NCBI RefSeq assembly: GCF_963675165.1
Contig: NC_087377.1
Coordinates: 12,448,632 to 12,512,631, forward strand
Reading direction: 5' to 3'
DNA: 64,000 bases
Source of the DNA: Halichondria panicea
Lineage: Eukaryota > Porifera > Demospongiae > Suberitida > Halichondriidae
Shown here: positions 46,569 to 57,344 of the stretch, piece after piece
Position numbering within the stretch: position 1 is the stretch's first letter
Layout: each line of letters begins with the position of its first letter
Program-made: the position numbers and the translations under genes
Notes under the pieces: model-generated
Told to the model about the DNA's origin: nothing
Database searches by the model: none
What the model saw: only the letters and a program-made list of their open reading frames with translations

Positions 46569-47395
46569 GTACACTGTATGGTGATGTCGGTATGTACACT
46601 GTAGTGATGTCGGTGTGTACGATGTTGGTGTATATACACTGTATAGTGATGTTGGTGTGTACACTGTATAGTGATGTTAGTGGGTACACTGTATGGTGAT
46701 GTTAGTGTGTACACTGTATATGGTGATGTTAGTGTGTACACTGTGTGGTGATGTTGGTGTGTGTACACTGTGTGGTGATGTTAGTGGGTACACTGTATGG
46801 TGATGTTAGTGTGTACACTGTATGGTGATGTTAGTGTGTACACTGTATGGTGATGTTAGTGTGTACACTGTATATGGTGATGTTAGTGTGTACACTGTAT
46901 GGTGATGTTAGTGTGTACACTGTATGGTGATGTTAGTGTGTGTACACTGTATGGTGATGTTTGGTGTGTGTACACTGTATATGGTGATGTTAGTGTGTAC
47001 ACTGTATATGGTGATGTTAGTGTGTACACTGTATGGTGATGTTAGTGTGTGTACACTGTATATGGTGATGTTAGTGTGTACACTGTATATGGTGATGTTA
47101 GTGTGTACATGCACTGTATGGTGATGTTTGGTGTGTGTACACTGTATGGTGATGTTTGGTGTGTGTACACTGTATGGTGATGTTTGGTGTGTGTACACTG
47201 TATGGTGATGTTTGGTGTGTGTACACTGTATGGTGATGTTTGGTGTGTGTACACTGTATGGTGATGTTTGGTGTGTGTACACTGTATGGTGATGTTTGGT
47301 GTGTGTACACTGTATGGTGATGTTTGGTGTGTGTATACTGTATTTGTGATGTTTGGTGTGTGTACACTGTATGGTGATGTTGGTGTGCGTACACA
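46569..47395. repeat. Minisatellite, 24-28 bp unit
   Basis: More than 30 head-to-tail units of GTGTGTACACTGTATGGTGA plus TGTTA or TGTTTG. The left two thirds mix 24- and 26-bp variants; the right third is homogeneous with 28-bp units ending GTTTGGTG. The unit has a palindromic core, GTGTACAC. Open frames on both strands here are by-products of the repeat. Confidence 0.95.
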
Positions 47396-47777
47396 ACGAG
47401 GTGTTTAAGCAAACTAGATACTTTCATGGACTGTTTTAACTGCTTGAGACAGTGGTTGAGGTTGAAATTTGTAGGCGATCTTCAAAGGCGATAAAAAACA
47501 CTGATATAATCTTATATAGATTCACAGTCATTCCCCATAATGATGTTATAATTAAGTCAAAAAGTTATTGTATCTGTTTTTACAGCTGTGTGCGTGCAAT
47601 GAAGCTCAAAGCACGGGATAAATGCTCTATGAGCATCTTGTTATGATTATATTGTCTACGAAAACTGGAAGCGTAATTAAAAGAAGCTATGAATAAATTA
47701 TCATAAAGGAAGTAAACAAGGCGGTTGTGTAGTAACAATCACATTGAAACCTTATCACTGTCAAGAAATAATTAGAG

Positions 47778-49197
47778 ATGACACTAATAGAGATAGAGCT
47801 CATTAGAGTTCTTCTGATTTGCTTTCTGGCTGGCTTCAGCACTGGTAAGACTGACTATTCAATTTCCTTACATTGCTGCATGTCGATTATAGATTTCCTT
47901 ACATTGCTGCATGTTTCATAAAGCACAATATTCAGTGAGTGTGGAGAGACCATGTCCAATGGAAACAGTCACTTTCACCTGCACTGCTGCTGGAGATTCC
48001 TTGGTATGGGTACTGTCAGATGTAACTCACACAATCACTATCCGCTCCACCTCTGGTCTCAATGTACCCAATGTTGTATCAGGTTACACTGTGACACTGA
48101 TTGCATTCAACGACACTACATTAACATCTACTCTGTCAAGAACAGCAGAGAATGGGATCACTGTGTCTTTAACAACTATAGGATCTTCAACGATCCTATT
48201 GGTGGGTGAGTTATTGCAGTTAGTGTCTCGTCTATTGTCTGTATACAATAAGTTACATAGATCCACCAGGACCCCTGTCCACCATCAGACACTCCATTCT
48301 GAGTAGCTCAGCCTTTGGAGTTAGTGTATCTGTACAGTGGGACTCTCCTATTGAGACTGGTGGTAGAGATGACCTCACCTACATAGTGACCATATCACCT
48401 CTGGCCCAGCTCTCTGCTACTGTCCTCACATCCACCTCTGCCACTGTGACTGCTCAATACAATGTGGACTACACTGTCAGTGTTGTGGCTACCAACTGTG
48501 CTGGAAACAGTACAACTGCTGACTACAACTTCAGAGTAGGTGAGTATATATATTTTTTGCACACAGTATCAATTGATCCTCTTAGGCAGCTGTCCTGTGC
48601 TGACCAACCCCATAAATGTAGCCTTTGGACCAACCACCAGCAGATTACCAGGATCAACAGTAATCATCCAGTGTGATGCTGGGTATGTGTCTGCTGTTAC
48701 AATGGTGACATGTGAGGGCAGTACACTGATGTGGAGTCCAGACCCTGACACTATTGAGTGTACATTACTAACCACACCTACTCTCACAACTCGTGAGTTA
48801 AGCTCTTGGCTGTATATAGTTATATAGATATTAATTCTATTACACAGCTCCTCCAATAAACTGCACGGCTCCACTATCCCCACCACTTGAACCACCTACA
48901 GCTGCTCCATGTAATTGTGATTGTAATTGCGCCAGCCTATCTGATGGCAGTCGATTTGATGCAGCTGTCTCCATCAGTGTGGTTGTCACGGCAATTGTAT
49001 TCACGATAATAGGATTATTTGTGGGACTCTTGATAATGAATTTGTTCGTGCATAAAAAGAATGTGTACTCCCCGTCACCTAAAGAGCAAGCTAATGTAGG
49101 ACCCACTGCACCAGCTGGTCCTGTTTATGAGGAGGTGTCACCTAAAGAGGAGATTGAACTGAACACTAACCAGGCGTACGGACCAGTGAGACTGTGA
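47778..49197 (+). CDS. Subfamily X receptor: Ig, FN3, one CCP, TM, tyrosine tail
   Basis: Five phase-1 exons (47778-47844, 47936-48205, 48261-48539, 48586-48792, 48848-49197) give 390 residues. Signal peptide about 1-22 (MTLIEIELIRVLLICFLAGF); Ig-like 23-112; FN3 113-205 (ATNCAGNST); CCP 206-274 (GSTVIIQCDAGY, VTCEG); stalk from 275; TM about 315-342; tail with Y348, Y368 (VYEEV) and Y385 (QAYGPVRL). The Ig exon lacks 21 nt present in the paralogue at 55.4 kb, which removes the second Ig cysteine (ITVS then LTTIGSS). The second CCP is gone and its first residues run straight into a stalk with CNCDCNC. The frame is open throughout, so the gene can be expressed, but the Ig fold may be altered. 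Confidence 0.82.
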
Positions 49198-49421
49198 AAC
49201 TTATGGTAATTTTCATCAACAGTTAATGTACATGTAAACAATTAATATATAGCACTACATCCGTTCAACTATACTTAAGTAAGCAATAACGTTGTTCATT
49301 AAAAAGCCACTAAACATGTTTTGTATGAAGTTATATAACTAGAGCACTAAAGTGCAAACCCTCGGCTGGTGACATGATTATAAAGAAACCAAATAAAAAG
49401 TATGCAGTGCATGTAGTGATG

Positions 49422-49635
49422 TACCATAATAATAGCGGGTAATTTTCGGGGGGCAAAATACTCGTGGTTCAGCAATATTGAGACTTTTCGTGGGTAATAT
49501 TTTCGTGGTTGCTGCTTGGATTGTAGGTAAAGGTAGGCGAGGTCGCTTCATTCGTGGGTAAAATATTCGTGGTCAGACCTCCAACCACGAAAACCACAAA
49601 TATTTTGCCCCACGAAAATTACCCGCTATACGGTA
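49422..49635. repeat. Palindromic MITE, ACCGTATAGCG family
   Basis: Left end AATAGCGGGTAATTTTCGGG, right end CGAAAATTACCCGCTATACG, internally rich in ATTCGTGG phrases. It lies just downstream of a receptor gene. Confidence 0.75.
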
Positions 49636-50732
49636 TGACTGGGCTGTCTAGCACAGCAACTCAGGAGACTGGAGGCTTCTATAGAAACCGTGATAAAAGC
49701 AAGCATAAAGTAAAAGCTGTGAACGCTATGTCAAACCACCTTCAAAGACAATCTCAACTAAAACAGCCAATATGTAGTCTATAGCTAACGTCTTATATGC
49801 ATACACGTACAAAGGAATCCTGAATGACACTATCTATGATTTTACAGTTGTCTTATAGGCTTTGAGTTGTTGGCCTAAGTCATGTAGCTACGTATATAGA
49901 TATTATTTAAAGACTCACATTGGATTGTGTTCTATTCTCCCTCTAAGGATCATTCTCCCCAGCAGCTGACAGAGTGAGATGAGACAGTCCACTCCAGCAG
50001 ACTGCACCACCAGGCATTGTCACTGCTCTGTGAGGGGGGGGGGGTACTTGTAATAAATGGAGTATGTAGATCTCATTATTTATTGAATAGCTTAAATGTA
50101 GGAAACAAGGACAGAGCAACATTGAACACACTCAAATAAGTTAGATACATGCATGTATAGTCACAGTACAATTACACAAATACAAGAAAATGTTATGTGT
50201 GGAATATACTTCGAAACTTTCTTACAGTACGTGCCAGCTTTTGAGGAAATTTAGGTGATTTAGCTGGCTAAGAAATTTCAACCCACACTATCGATAGTAC
50301 AACATACATCACTAAAGTAAATTTATAGACTTAGAGAGCATAATTATATGGTCACCAGAGGACATCCGACATGTGTGCACAAATAATTACAAGTGCTAGT
50401 GTATTTTTTGGATGACGCAATGACATCAATGCACTGAACTTATAGTGATTCGTGCACGCATGTCGGACCTTCTCTGGGGTCATACTGAATGACACAATGA
50501 GTATCCATTTATCACCCATCTCACCAGTTTGAGCAGTGTCTCCAGGAGGTTGGTGTGTTGAGGGTAGTGTCTGTGTTGTAGTGTCTCAGCACAGAGGGGG
50601 AGGAGGGAGGACACTCGGTCATCACACCCACTTACACCACTCAGCTCTCCAAACAGGACAATGAAACTGGAGGGGGTGTACAAGATTAAAACTGCTATTA
50701 CGTATAATTATTACACTCTGCAGTGCCATTAA

Positions 50733-51635
50733 CCCTTTCCCGGCTTTAATTAAAAAAACAAAATACAGAATAAATACATATTTTTCTTTAAAAATACATA
50801 TCTCATGAACAATGCATTGAAATCACTTGCAACTATTTCCTACAGGTAGCCCAGATCCTGGGGGTACCATGACATCATCATCGTTACCTAGCAACTGACC
50901 ACCCCCCACTAATTAACGATTTTTTACACATTTCACAATTATGAACATAAAGAATATTGTATGAAGGCATGAAGTAACTAAAAACACTAAGTAAGTGTTC
51001 TCAATGTTCTCACGGTGACATGGTTCAATCAGGATCAGCAGAAACTTCTCTGCGAGGTCGTATCGGCAGACGCTCTTTTCCCGGGAAATGTTTTCTTCAC
51101 CTACACACAGGTTTACAAGTTCAATGGTGGCTCATGATGTCCACTTGTGTACTAACTAGACTAAGCATACCATACTGAAGCTATCCAGACTACATATGAT
51201 ACTCCATATATAGTTACTTACAAGGTCCAGGACTTTGGTTCATGCTCAGGAGCTTCTTCCTCCGGCTCTTCAGGCTCTATGTTTATAGCTTGACCTCTGA
51301 GAAGTAGTTTCCTCTCTTGGTATGATCCCAGTCACTGTCCTCTTACTCAACAAGGCCATAAGTATCATTATTCTCACTGTCTAGCTGCCCTAGAACCTCG
51401 CTGAGGTTGTACTACAAAGATCTTGTAGCCATTATCAAACGGTCACTTTTCCTTTGACAGTACTGCACAAAGTGTACCTCAAGGCAAGATATTAAAGATA
51501 CCATGTGAAAGAGCAGCCCAATGCGCATGTGCTGGTACCTACAGCGTGCGCATAGCTCCAACACAGCGCCCACAACAATTTTTTGAAAATTATCACTACC
51601 GCTGCCGTCATATGACGGCTAAAGCCGGGAAAGGG
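50733..51635. mobile_element. PiggyBac-like non-autonomous element with TTAA target sites
   Basis: The element begins CCCTTTCCCGGCTTTA and ends TAAAGCCGGGAAAGGG, and is flanked by TTAA on both sides (50729-50732 and 51636-51639). TTAA duplication with CCC-starting ends is the mark of piggyBac-type transposons. The 0.9 kb interior has no transposase frame. Confidence 0.85.
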
Positions 51636-51893
51636 TTAATGCCTCTATTTACATCGAACAACAACATTCATAAGCTCACTTGAGGATTCTCTTGTGACAC
51701 ATTTATCTGCCACAACATCTACAAAAACACGTAGTTTACCCTTATCACAAACACCTTGCAATTTGTACATGTACATAATTATAAGCTAGCATACCTTTAT
51801 CCCATACCCCACTACACCATAAAGCTCCACACATCGTCATGGAAACACTACACTCACCAGTCGTCTCTCGTACGGTTTCAGACAATCCTTGTT

Positions 51894-51898
<5 letters not shown>

Positions 51899-51952
<54 letters not shown>
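51899..51952. repeat. GT microsatellite
   Basis: About 26 GT units followed by GTATGTGGGTGGGTGGG, directly before (minus strand) the VNKDCLKPYERRL exon, where it replaces a normal pyrimidine tract. Confidence 0.85.
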
Positions 51953-51957
<5 letters not shown>

Positions 51958-52529
51958 GGTGGGTGGGTGTGTGGGGTTGAATTGTTGAGCTGTAATGTGT
52001 AAACATAATTACGTGTGCTACTGAACACATGATACCAGACTTTAGGGGATATAGGTTACACAGGCACCATTATCACATGACCACCCACCCACCTTAGTGC
52101 CCAGCTCTGCAGTACAGATGCAGGCTGCCTCTCTCACTGCATGGTTGGCCGCCTGGCTCTGGGAGATGTGGAACTCCACCTGCACAAACACAAATCAACA
52201 TCACAACAAGATCGAGACTGTTGCAATAACATACTACGATGCATAGCATTGTTCTACTTAATAACTATAATTATATTGAAAATTGTGAGCTAACCTACTA
52301 CTAATTAAACGATTGCACTTGTCAGAATCGATTAAAATACAGCTATTTGACTCGCCAAAAAGTGTCGTTTTAACTAAACACACCTTCCATGGAAACAATC
52401 TACCATACAGCCGGTCACACATTCGTAGTTGAGCAATATTTAGTCAGTTTGTGGGATGCATTTTTGTGGCTCTGAGATATGTAAGCCTACCTGCACAGAC
52501 ACATCACCTTAACAATCAAGATACCGTAT

Positions 52530-52920
52530 AATTATGCTCGATCAGAGGCCGCTCTTGTATAGTAGCCTCCCTTGCTAGCAAAATGTAACATTTAGTAGCC
52601 GCTCTCAAATAGTAGCCTCAGTGAACTTTGACTCTAGCATTTCTGCACGTGGTAGCCAAAAAATTATTGATACTAGCAGCTAGCTATATGTACGTAGCTA
52701 CTAGGTACAGGTAGCAGCTTGTTAGTGCTTCACAAAGACTTTCTCATGGCAGAGTTCAAGTTTATGCAGTTGAAAAGAACTTTTGATGACAAACTAAGGT
52801 TGTTGAATTAATAAACGCTGCTCTTAAATAAACAGTGGCCTCTCTCGAATTGTAGCCTCGACTCCTCTTCCAGCAAAATGAAACATTTAGTAGCCGCGGC
52901 TCCTGATCAAGTATAATTAT
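52530..52920. repeat. Inverted-repeat element with TAGTAGCC phrases
   Basis: Ends carry GCTCGATCAGAGGCCGCTCT and, inverted, GCGGCTCCTGATCAAG. Internal phrases AGCAAAATG and ACATTTAGTAGCCGC occur twice. A related end lies near 4725-4800. It lies in the first intron of HEAT-like copy delta. Confidence 0.5.
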
Positions 52921-54023
52921 AATCATGGTACCTTAACTTAGCTATTGCAATAATGATAGAGATCTCAACTAACCAATTTGTGCTGCTGGATTTGGCTAGC
53001 TCGTCCACATTTGTGTTCCAATCACCCACTCACCACTTTGTGGATGTTCTGCTCTACCAGCTGCACTCCCCTGGTCTGTGTGACCACCCTCCAGGTCTTC
53101 TGAATGTAGAGCCTCACACCCTCAGCCACATAGTACCTGATCAGGGGAGGGAGAGATAGTGAAATACACTGGAACAATAAACAAAGAACCTTTAGAGAAA
53201 AGGGACACTGGTAATAACAAGGACAGTGCTTCCGTCCCTACTTAAACTATATAACCTCCGAACAAAAGGAAAACCTCTCTATCAAAGTGCCGTAAATATC
53301 AATAAACATAATAAACAAATAGACAATACGTAAAATAATGGTAAGCATCAATCAACCAATATGCACATTTTGTACTAGGGTGGGTAGATTTGGTAAAGGC
53401 TTCAGAATGGATAAGCAACAATCACACTGCATGAGCCCAAACAGACGGTAAAGACCTACTATACAATAAATATTAAGGGAGACAACAATTAATGGTCGTA
53501 GCTCTGATAACTGTGGTGCGTATGTGTGTGTGGGGGTGGGGGGGGGGGTTAGTACTAACTCAGTCAATAGATGCAAACGGAATAGCAAACTTAAAAATGA
53601 ATACAAGAATGATTTATGCATGCAGGTAAATCTTTCTGGGCATCTACGTATACTCTACTGTGGTTGCTTACGTAGATGTACGTATGTATGTTAGAATGAA
53701 TAGCTTGTATACAGTCCCACTTTATACTCATTACCACTATATAGATCTACCACATGCCAATATCTAATTAATGTACTGACTGCATAGCCTCACAGATAAT
53801 CAGGAGTTCCTTTGCCAGTTGCTCCTCTCCGATCTTACTATGGTCTGCCAACTCCCTCCAGGTTGGTCTTCCAGAGCAACTCTTCGTCATCCATTAGCCA
53901 ATCATTTCAGCCAAGCAGCTGAAAGGGTAAAGATCCACTATACAATAAACATCAAGTGAGACAAGTGTACTAGCTCTGATAAAGGATCATACAATGATCT
54001 ACAACCATTATTTGATGGACATA

Positions 54024-54253
54024 TACCGTATAGCGCGAAATTTTCGAGGCACTTATATTTCGTGGATTAGCCTCTAAAAGCTATTTCGTTGCACAATGTT
54101 CGCGGAATGACTGCTTACCGGAAGCCACGCCTTTAAATCTTGCACGTTATAGCAGGTAAAGAACGATGATCGTGGACTTAATTTTCGTGTAGGATTGCTA
54201 ACCCACGAAATCCACGAAAATTAAGCCCCTCGAAAATTTCGCGCTATACGGTA
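54024..54253. repeat. Palindromic MITE, ACCGTATAGCG family, intact copy
   Basis: Near-identical to 43513-43742 in opposite orientation, with TA flanks. Both ends read TACCGTATAGCGCGAAATTT. Confidence 0.85.
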
Positions 54254-54439
54254 TATATAATTACTGATATTATTTATCTAATTCAAGATGCTGTATTTCT
54301 GAGCACAATTGCACAGCATGCTTCGAAAACCATGAGAAAAAAATACCAAAAAAATATAAATTTTAATAAGGCATGTAAGGCCACCCACCGGAGTACTTGT
54401 TTGGTTGTGTATTATTCATGTCTACAAAAACAGGAAGTG

Positions 54440-54800
54440 TAATTATGCCTCGAGGCGTAGCCGCACGAGGGATACGGTAAAGCTGACTGTGCATGTGTGT
54501 GTGTCTGTGTGTGTGTGTATTCCAGCAGTAACTGCTCAACGGTTGCAATGCGACGAAAACTAACAGCTTCTATAGGCTTCTAGCCACGTTCTCTTGGATT
54601 TTGATTCGTGGATTAGCAAACTAAAGCTTCTTTCTCTAGTTATGGCTAGTTTGACTCACATTGAAGGCTGTTGCAGTCTCTTCAGAATCTTTCATAGCAT
54701 CATCTGTTCGCACAAACTTTCTATTCAACATATGAGTTAGCCTTGAACTAAAGCGCTAGCTTTTTGTTAGCTACAAGACTCAAAAAATATCTGTTAAAGC
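54440..54800 (+). repeat. Dispersed repeat R1, diverged copy 5
   Basis: Shares GCCTCG...ACGGTA at its start and TTTTGATTCGTGGATTAGC, CGCTAGCTTTTTGTTAGCT further on, but is clearly diverged from copies 1-4. From 54800 to 55310 I see no gene. Confidence 0.45.
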
Positions 54801-55393
54801 AGCTAGCTAGCAGTAGCCATTTGTGAAAATTGATCTCTTTGGACACACCCTTTAATTATTGCTGTGGATGTAATGCGCATGCGCGCTCATTCCCCATGTG
54901 TGAGAAAATAATATCCAAGATCCATATCCAGATCCTCCTGGCAGAATCATCTTTGTCTTGAGGGCTAGGGCCTGGTAAGCCATAAAACACTACCATATAA
55001 CAATATTAATATAGATAACAATATGCATGTACAGGTCTTTTCTTCTTAGATATTATATACACTGAACTACAGATCCTGGAAGAATCAATTTTCTTCTTTC
55101 TTGAGGTCCTGGTAAGCCACATAATACAACAATAGATGCATGTAAATAAGTGTTTTCTTCTCAGTGACTTTATATAGATAAGCTAACTTTAGATAACATT
55201 CTAATACTTTTGAGCGAAAGCAAAAACATGGCGAGAGGCATTAGCACAGCGCCAGCTTGAACACTAGTTAAAAGAAGCTATGATATCATAGATAATAGAG
55301 ACTATGATAAATAAAGGAAGTGAACAAAGAGAAGTTGTCTAGTCAGCAATCACATTGAAATGCAACCTTCTAACTGTCAAGAAATAATTCAAG

Positions 55394-56802
55394 ATGTCAC
55401 TAATAGAGCTCATTGGAGTTCTTCTGATTTGCTTTCTGGCTGGCTTCAGCACTGGTAAGAACTGAGTATTCAATTATAGATTTCCTTACATTGCTGCATT
55501 TTTCGTAAAGCCCAATATTCAGTGAGTGTGGAGAGACCATGTCCAATGGAAACAGTCACTTTCACCTGCACTGCTAATGGAGATTTCTTAAGATGGGAAT
55601 CGTCAGATGTTTCTTTCATCACTATTCGCTCCACCTCTGGTCTCAATGTAGCCAATGTTGTATCAGGTTACACCGTGACACTAATTGCATTCAACGACAC
55701 TACGTTAACGTCTACTCTGTCAAGAACAGCAGAGAATGGGATCACTGTGTCCTGCGTGGGCCCACTGCCTACTCTAACCACTATAGGATCTTCGACAATC
55801 CAATTGGTTGGTGAGTTGCAGTTAGTGTCTCGTCTATTGTCTGCATACACTAAGTTACATAGATCCACCAGGACCACCTTCCACTATCAGACACTCCATT
55901 CTGAGCAGCTCATCCAATGAAGTCAGTGTATCTGTACAGTGGGACCCTCCTACTGAGACTGGTGGTAGAGAAGACCTCACCTACACAGTGACTGTCTCAC
56001 CTCTGGCCCAGCTCTCTGCTACTGTCCTCACATCCACCTCTGTCACTGTGACTGCTCAATACAATATGGACTACACTGTCAGTGTTATGGCTACCAACTG
56101 TGCTGGGAACAGTACAACTGCTGACTACAACTTCAGAGTAGGTGAGTATATATATTTTTTGCACAGTATCAATTGATCCTCTTAGGCGGTTGTCCTGTGC
56201 TGACCAACCCCATAAATGTAGCCTTTGGACCAACCACCAGCAGATTACCAGGATCAACAGTAACCATCCAGTGTGATGCTGGGTATGTGTCTGCTGTTAC
56301 AATGGTGACATGTGAGGGTACACTGATGTGGAGTCCAGACCCTGAGGCTATTGAGTGTACATCACTAACCACACCCACTCCCACAACTCGTAAGTTTAAG
56401 CTCTTGGTTGTATATATAGTAATGGATATTCTTATACAATTCTATTACACAGCCCCTCCAATAAACTGCACGGCTTCACTATCCCCACCACTTGAACCAA
56501 CTACAGCTGCTCCATGTAATTGTAATTGTAATTGCGCCAGCCTATCTGAAGGGAGTCGATTTGATGCAGCTGTCTCCATCAGCGTAGTTGTCACGGCAAT
56601 TGTGTTCACAATAATAGGATTATTTGTGGGACTCTTGATAATGTATTTGTTCATGCATAAGAAGAATGTGTACTCCCCGTCAGCTAAAGAGCAAGCTAAC
56701 GTAGGACCCACTGCACCAGCTGGTCCTGTTTATGAGGAGGTGTCACCCAAAGAGGAGATTGAACTGAATACTAACCAAGCGTACGGACCTGTAGGACTGT
56801 AA
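55394..56802 (+). CDS. Subfamily X receptor: Ig, FN3, one CCP, TM, tyrosine tail
   Basis: Five phase-1 exons (55394-55454, 55523-55810, 55863-56141, 56186-56389, 56453-56802) give 393 residues. Signal peptide about 1-20 (MSLIELIGVLLICFLAGFST); Ig-like 21-116 with both cysteines (CPMETVTFTC and ITVSCVGP) and W; FN3 117-209 (VSVQWDPPTETGG); CCP 210-277 (four cysteines, LMWSPDPEAIEC); cysteine stalk CNCNCNC; TM about 318-345; tail Y351, Y371 (VYEEV), Y388 (QAYGPVGL). No lesion seen; this is the best reference for subfamily X. As in the gene at 47.8 kb the second CCP is missing, and the codons for LEPTT before the stalk match the end of an intron in its two-CCP relatives. A conserved leader precedes the ATG and an ATTAAA follows the stop. 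Confidence 0.87.
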
Positions 56803-57344
56803 AAACTCTCATCAACAGTGTAGATATAATATACATGTAAACAATTAATATAGCACTATACATCCGTTTATCAACAACTTAAGAACAATGTAAACAATAA
56901 CATTGTTCATTAAAAAGCCACTACCGTACTTATTTGATTTAAAGCACCCCTCCAAATATGCATCACCCAATTTTCTGACCTCTAAAAGTATTGACTGCTG
57001 CGTTGTTATGTCGCGTCCTAAATAGAGGTCAAACAATAGCCTCGATTCCAGGCTGCAAGAAACAATGTAATTTAAGAGGCCCTCCAAATATGCGACACCA
57101 GGACTTTAACATAATTTTCAACCTCCAAAAGAAACGACCTCTGGCTGTTTAGTTGTGAACGCTGTGTCAAACCGTCAACTTTTGTTTGGAAAAAACTCCT
57201 CCTAATCTCATTATTAGGCTTCCTCCGATTTAGCAACATGTAAAATTAACTGATATTAAATAGCCTCTCCAACTTTCTATAATTATATATGCAGCACATG
57301 CGTGATTACCACCTCTGAGCACTTCTCACACGTAGATCATACTG

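Larger units (their letters stand above)
49918..53895 (-). pseudogene. HEAT-like gene, copy delta (most complete)
   Basis: Minus-strand exons: N-terminal block 53812-53895 (MDDEELLWKTNLEG, then frameshift), 53034-53136 (YYVAEGVRLYIQKTW and on), 52093-52179 (29 codons, VEFHISQSQAANHAVREAAC), 51858-51896 (13 codons, VNKDCLKPYERRL), about 50524-50676 (FIVLFGELSGVSGCDDRV), 49918-50030 (decayed SSDNA block). The three exons between 53136 and 51858 are flawless and join in frame with GT-AG sites. The piece HAVREAACICTAEL has the look of a HEAT-repeat helix. The exon seen at 45.0 kb in copy gamma is missing, and phases do not join across the gap. A piggyBac-like insert lies within the last intron. 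I cannot name the parent gene. Confidence 0.5.

Noticed and set aside
46562-47427. Long open frames on both strands of the minisatellite (up to 162 codons)
   Set aside because: They only reflect a repeat unit without stops; the peptide is a simple repeat, and no start, splice or domain context supports it.
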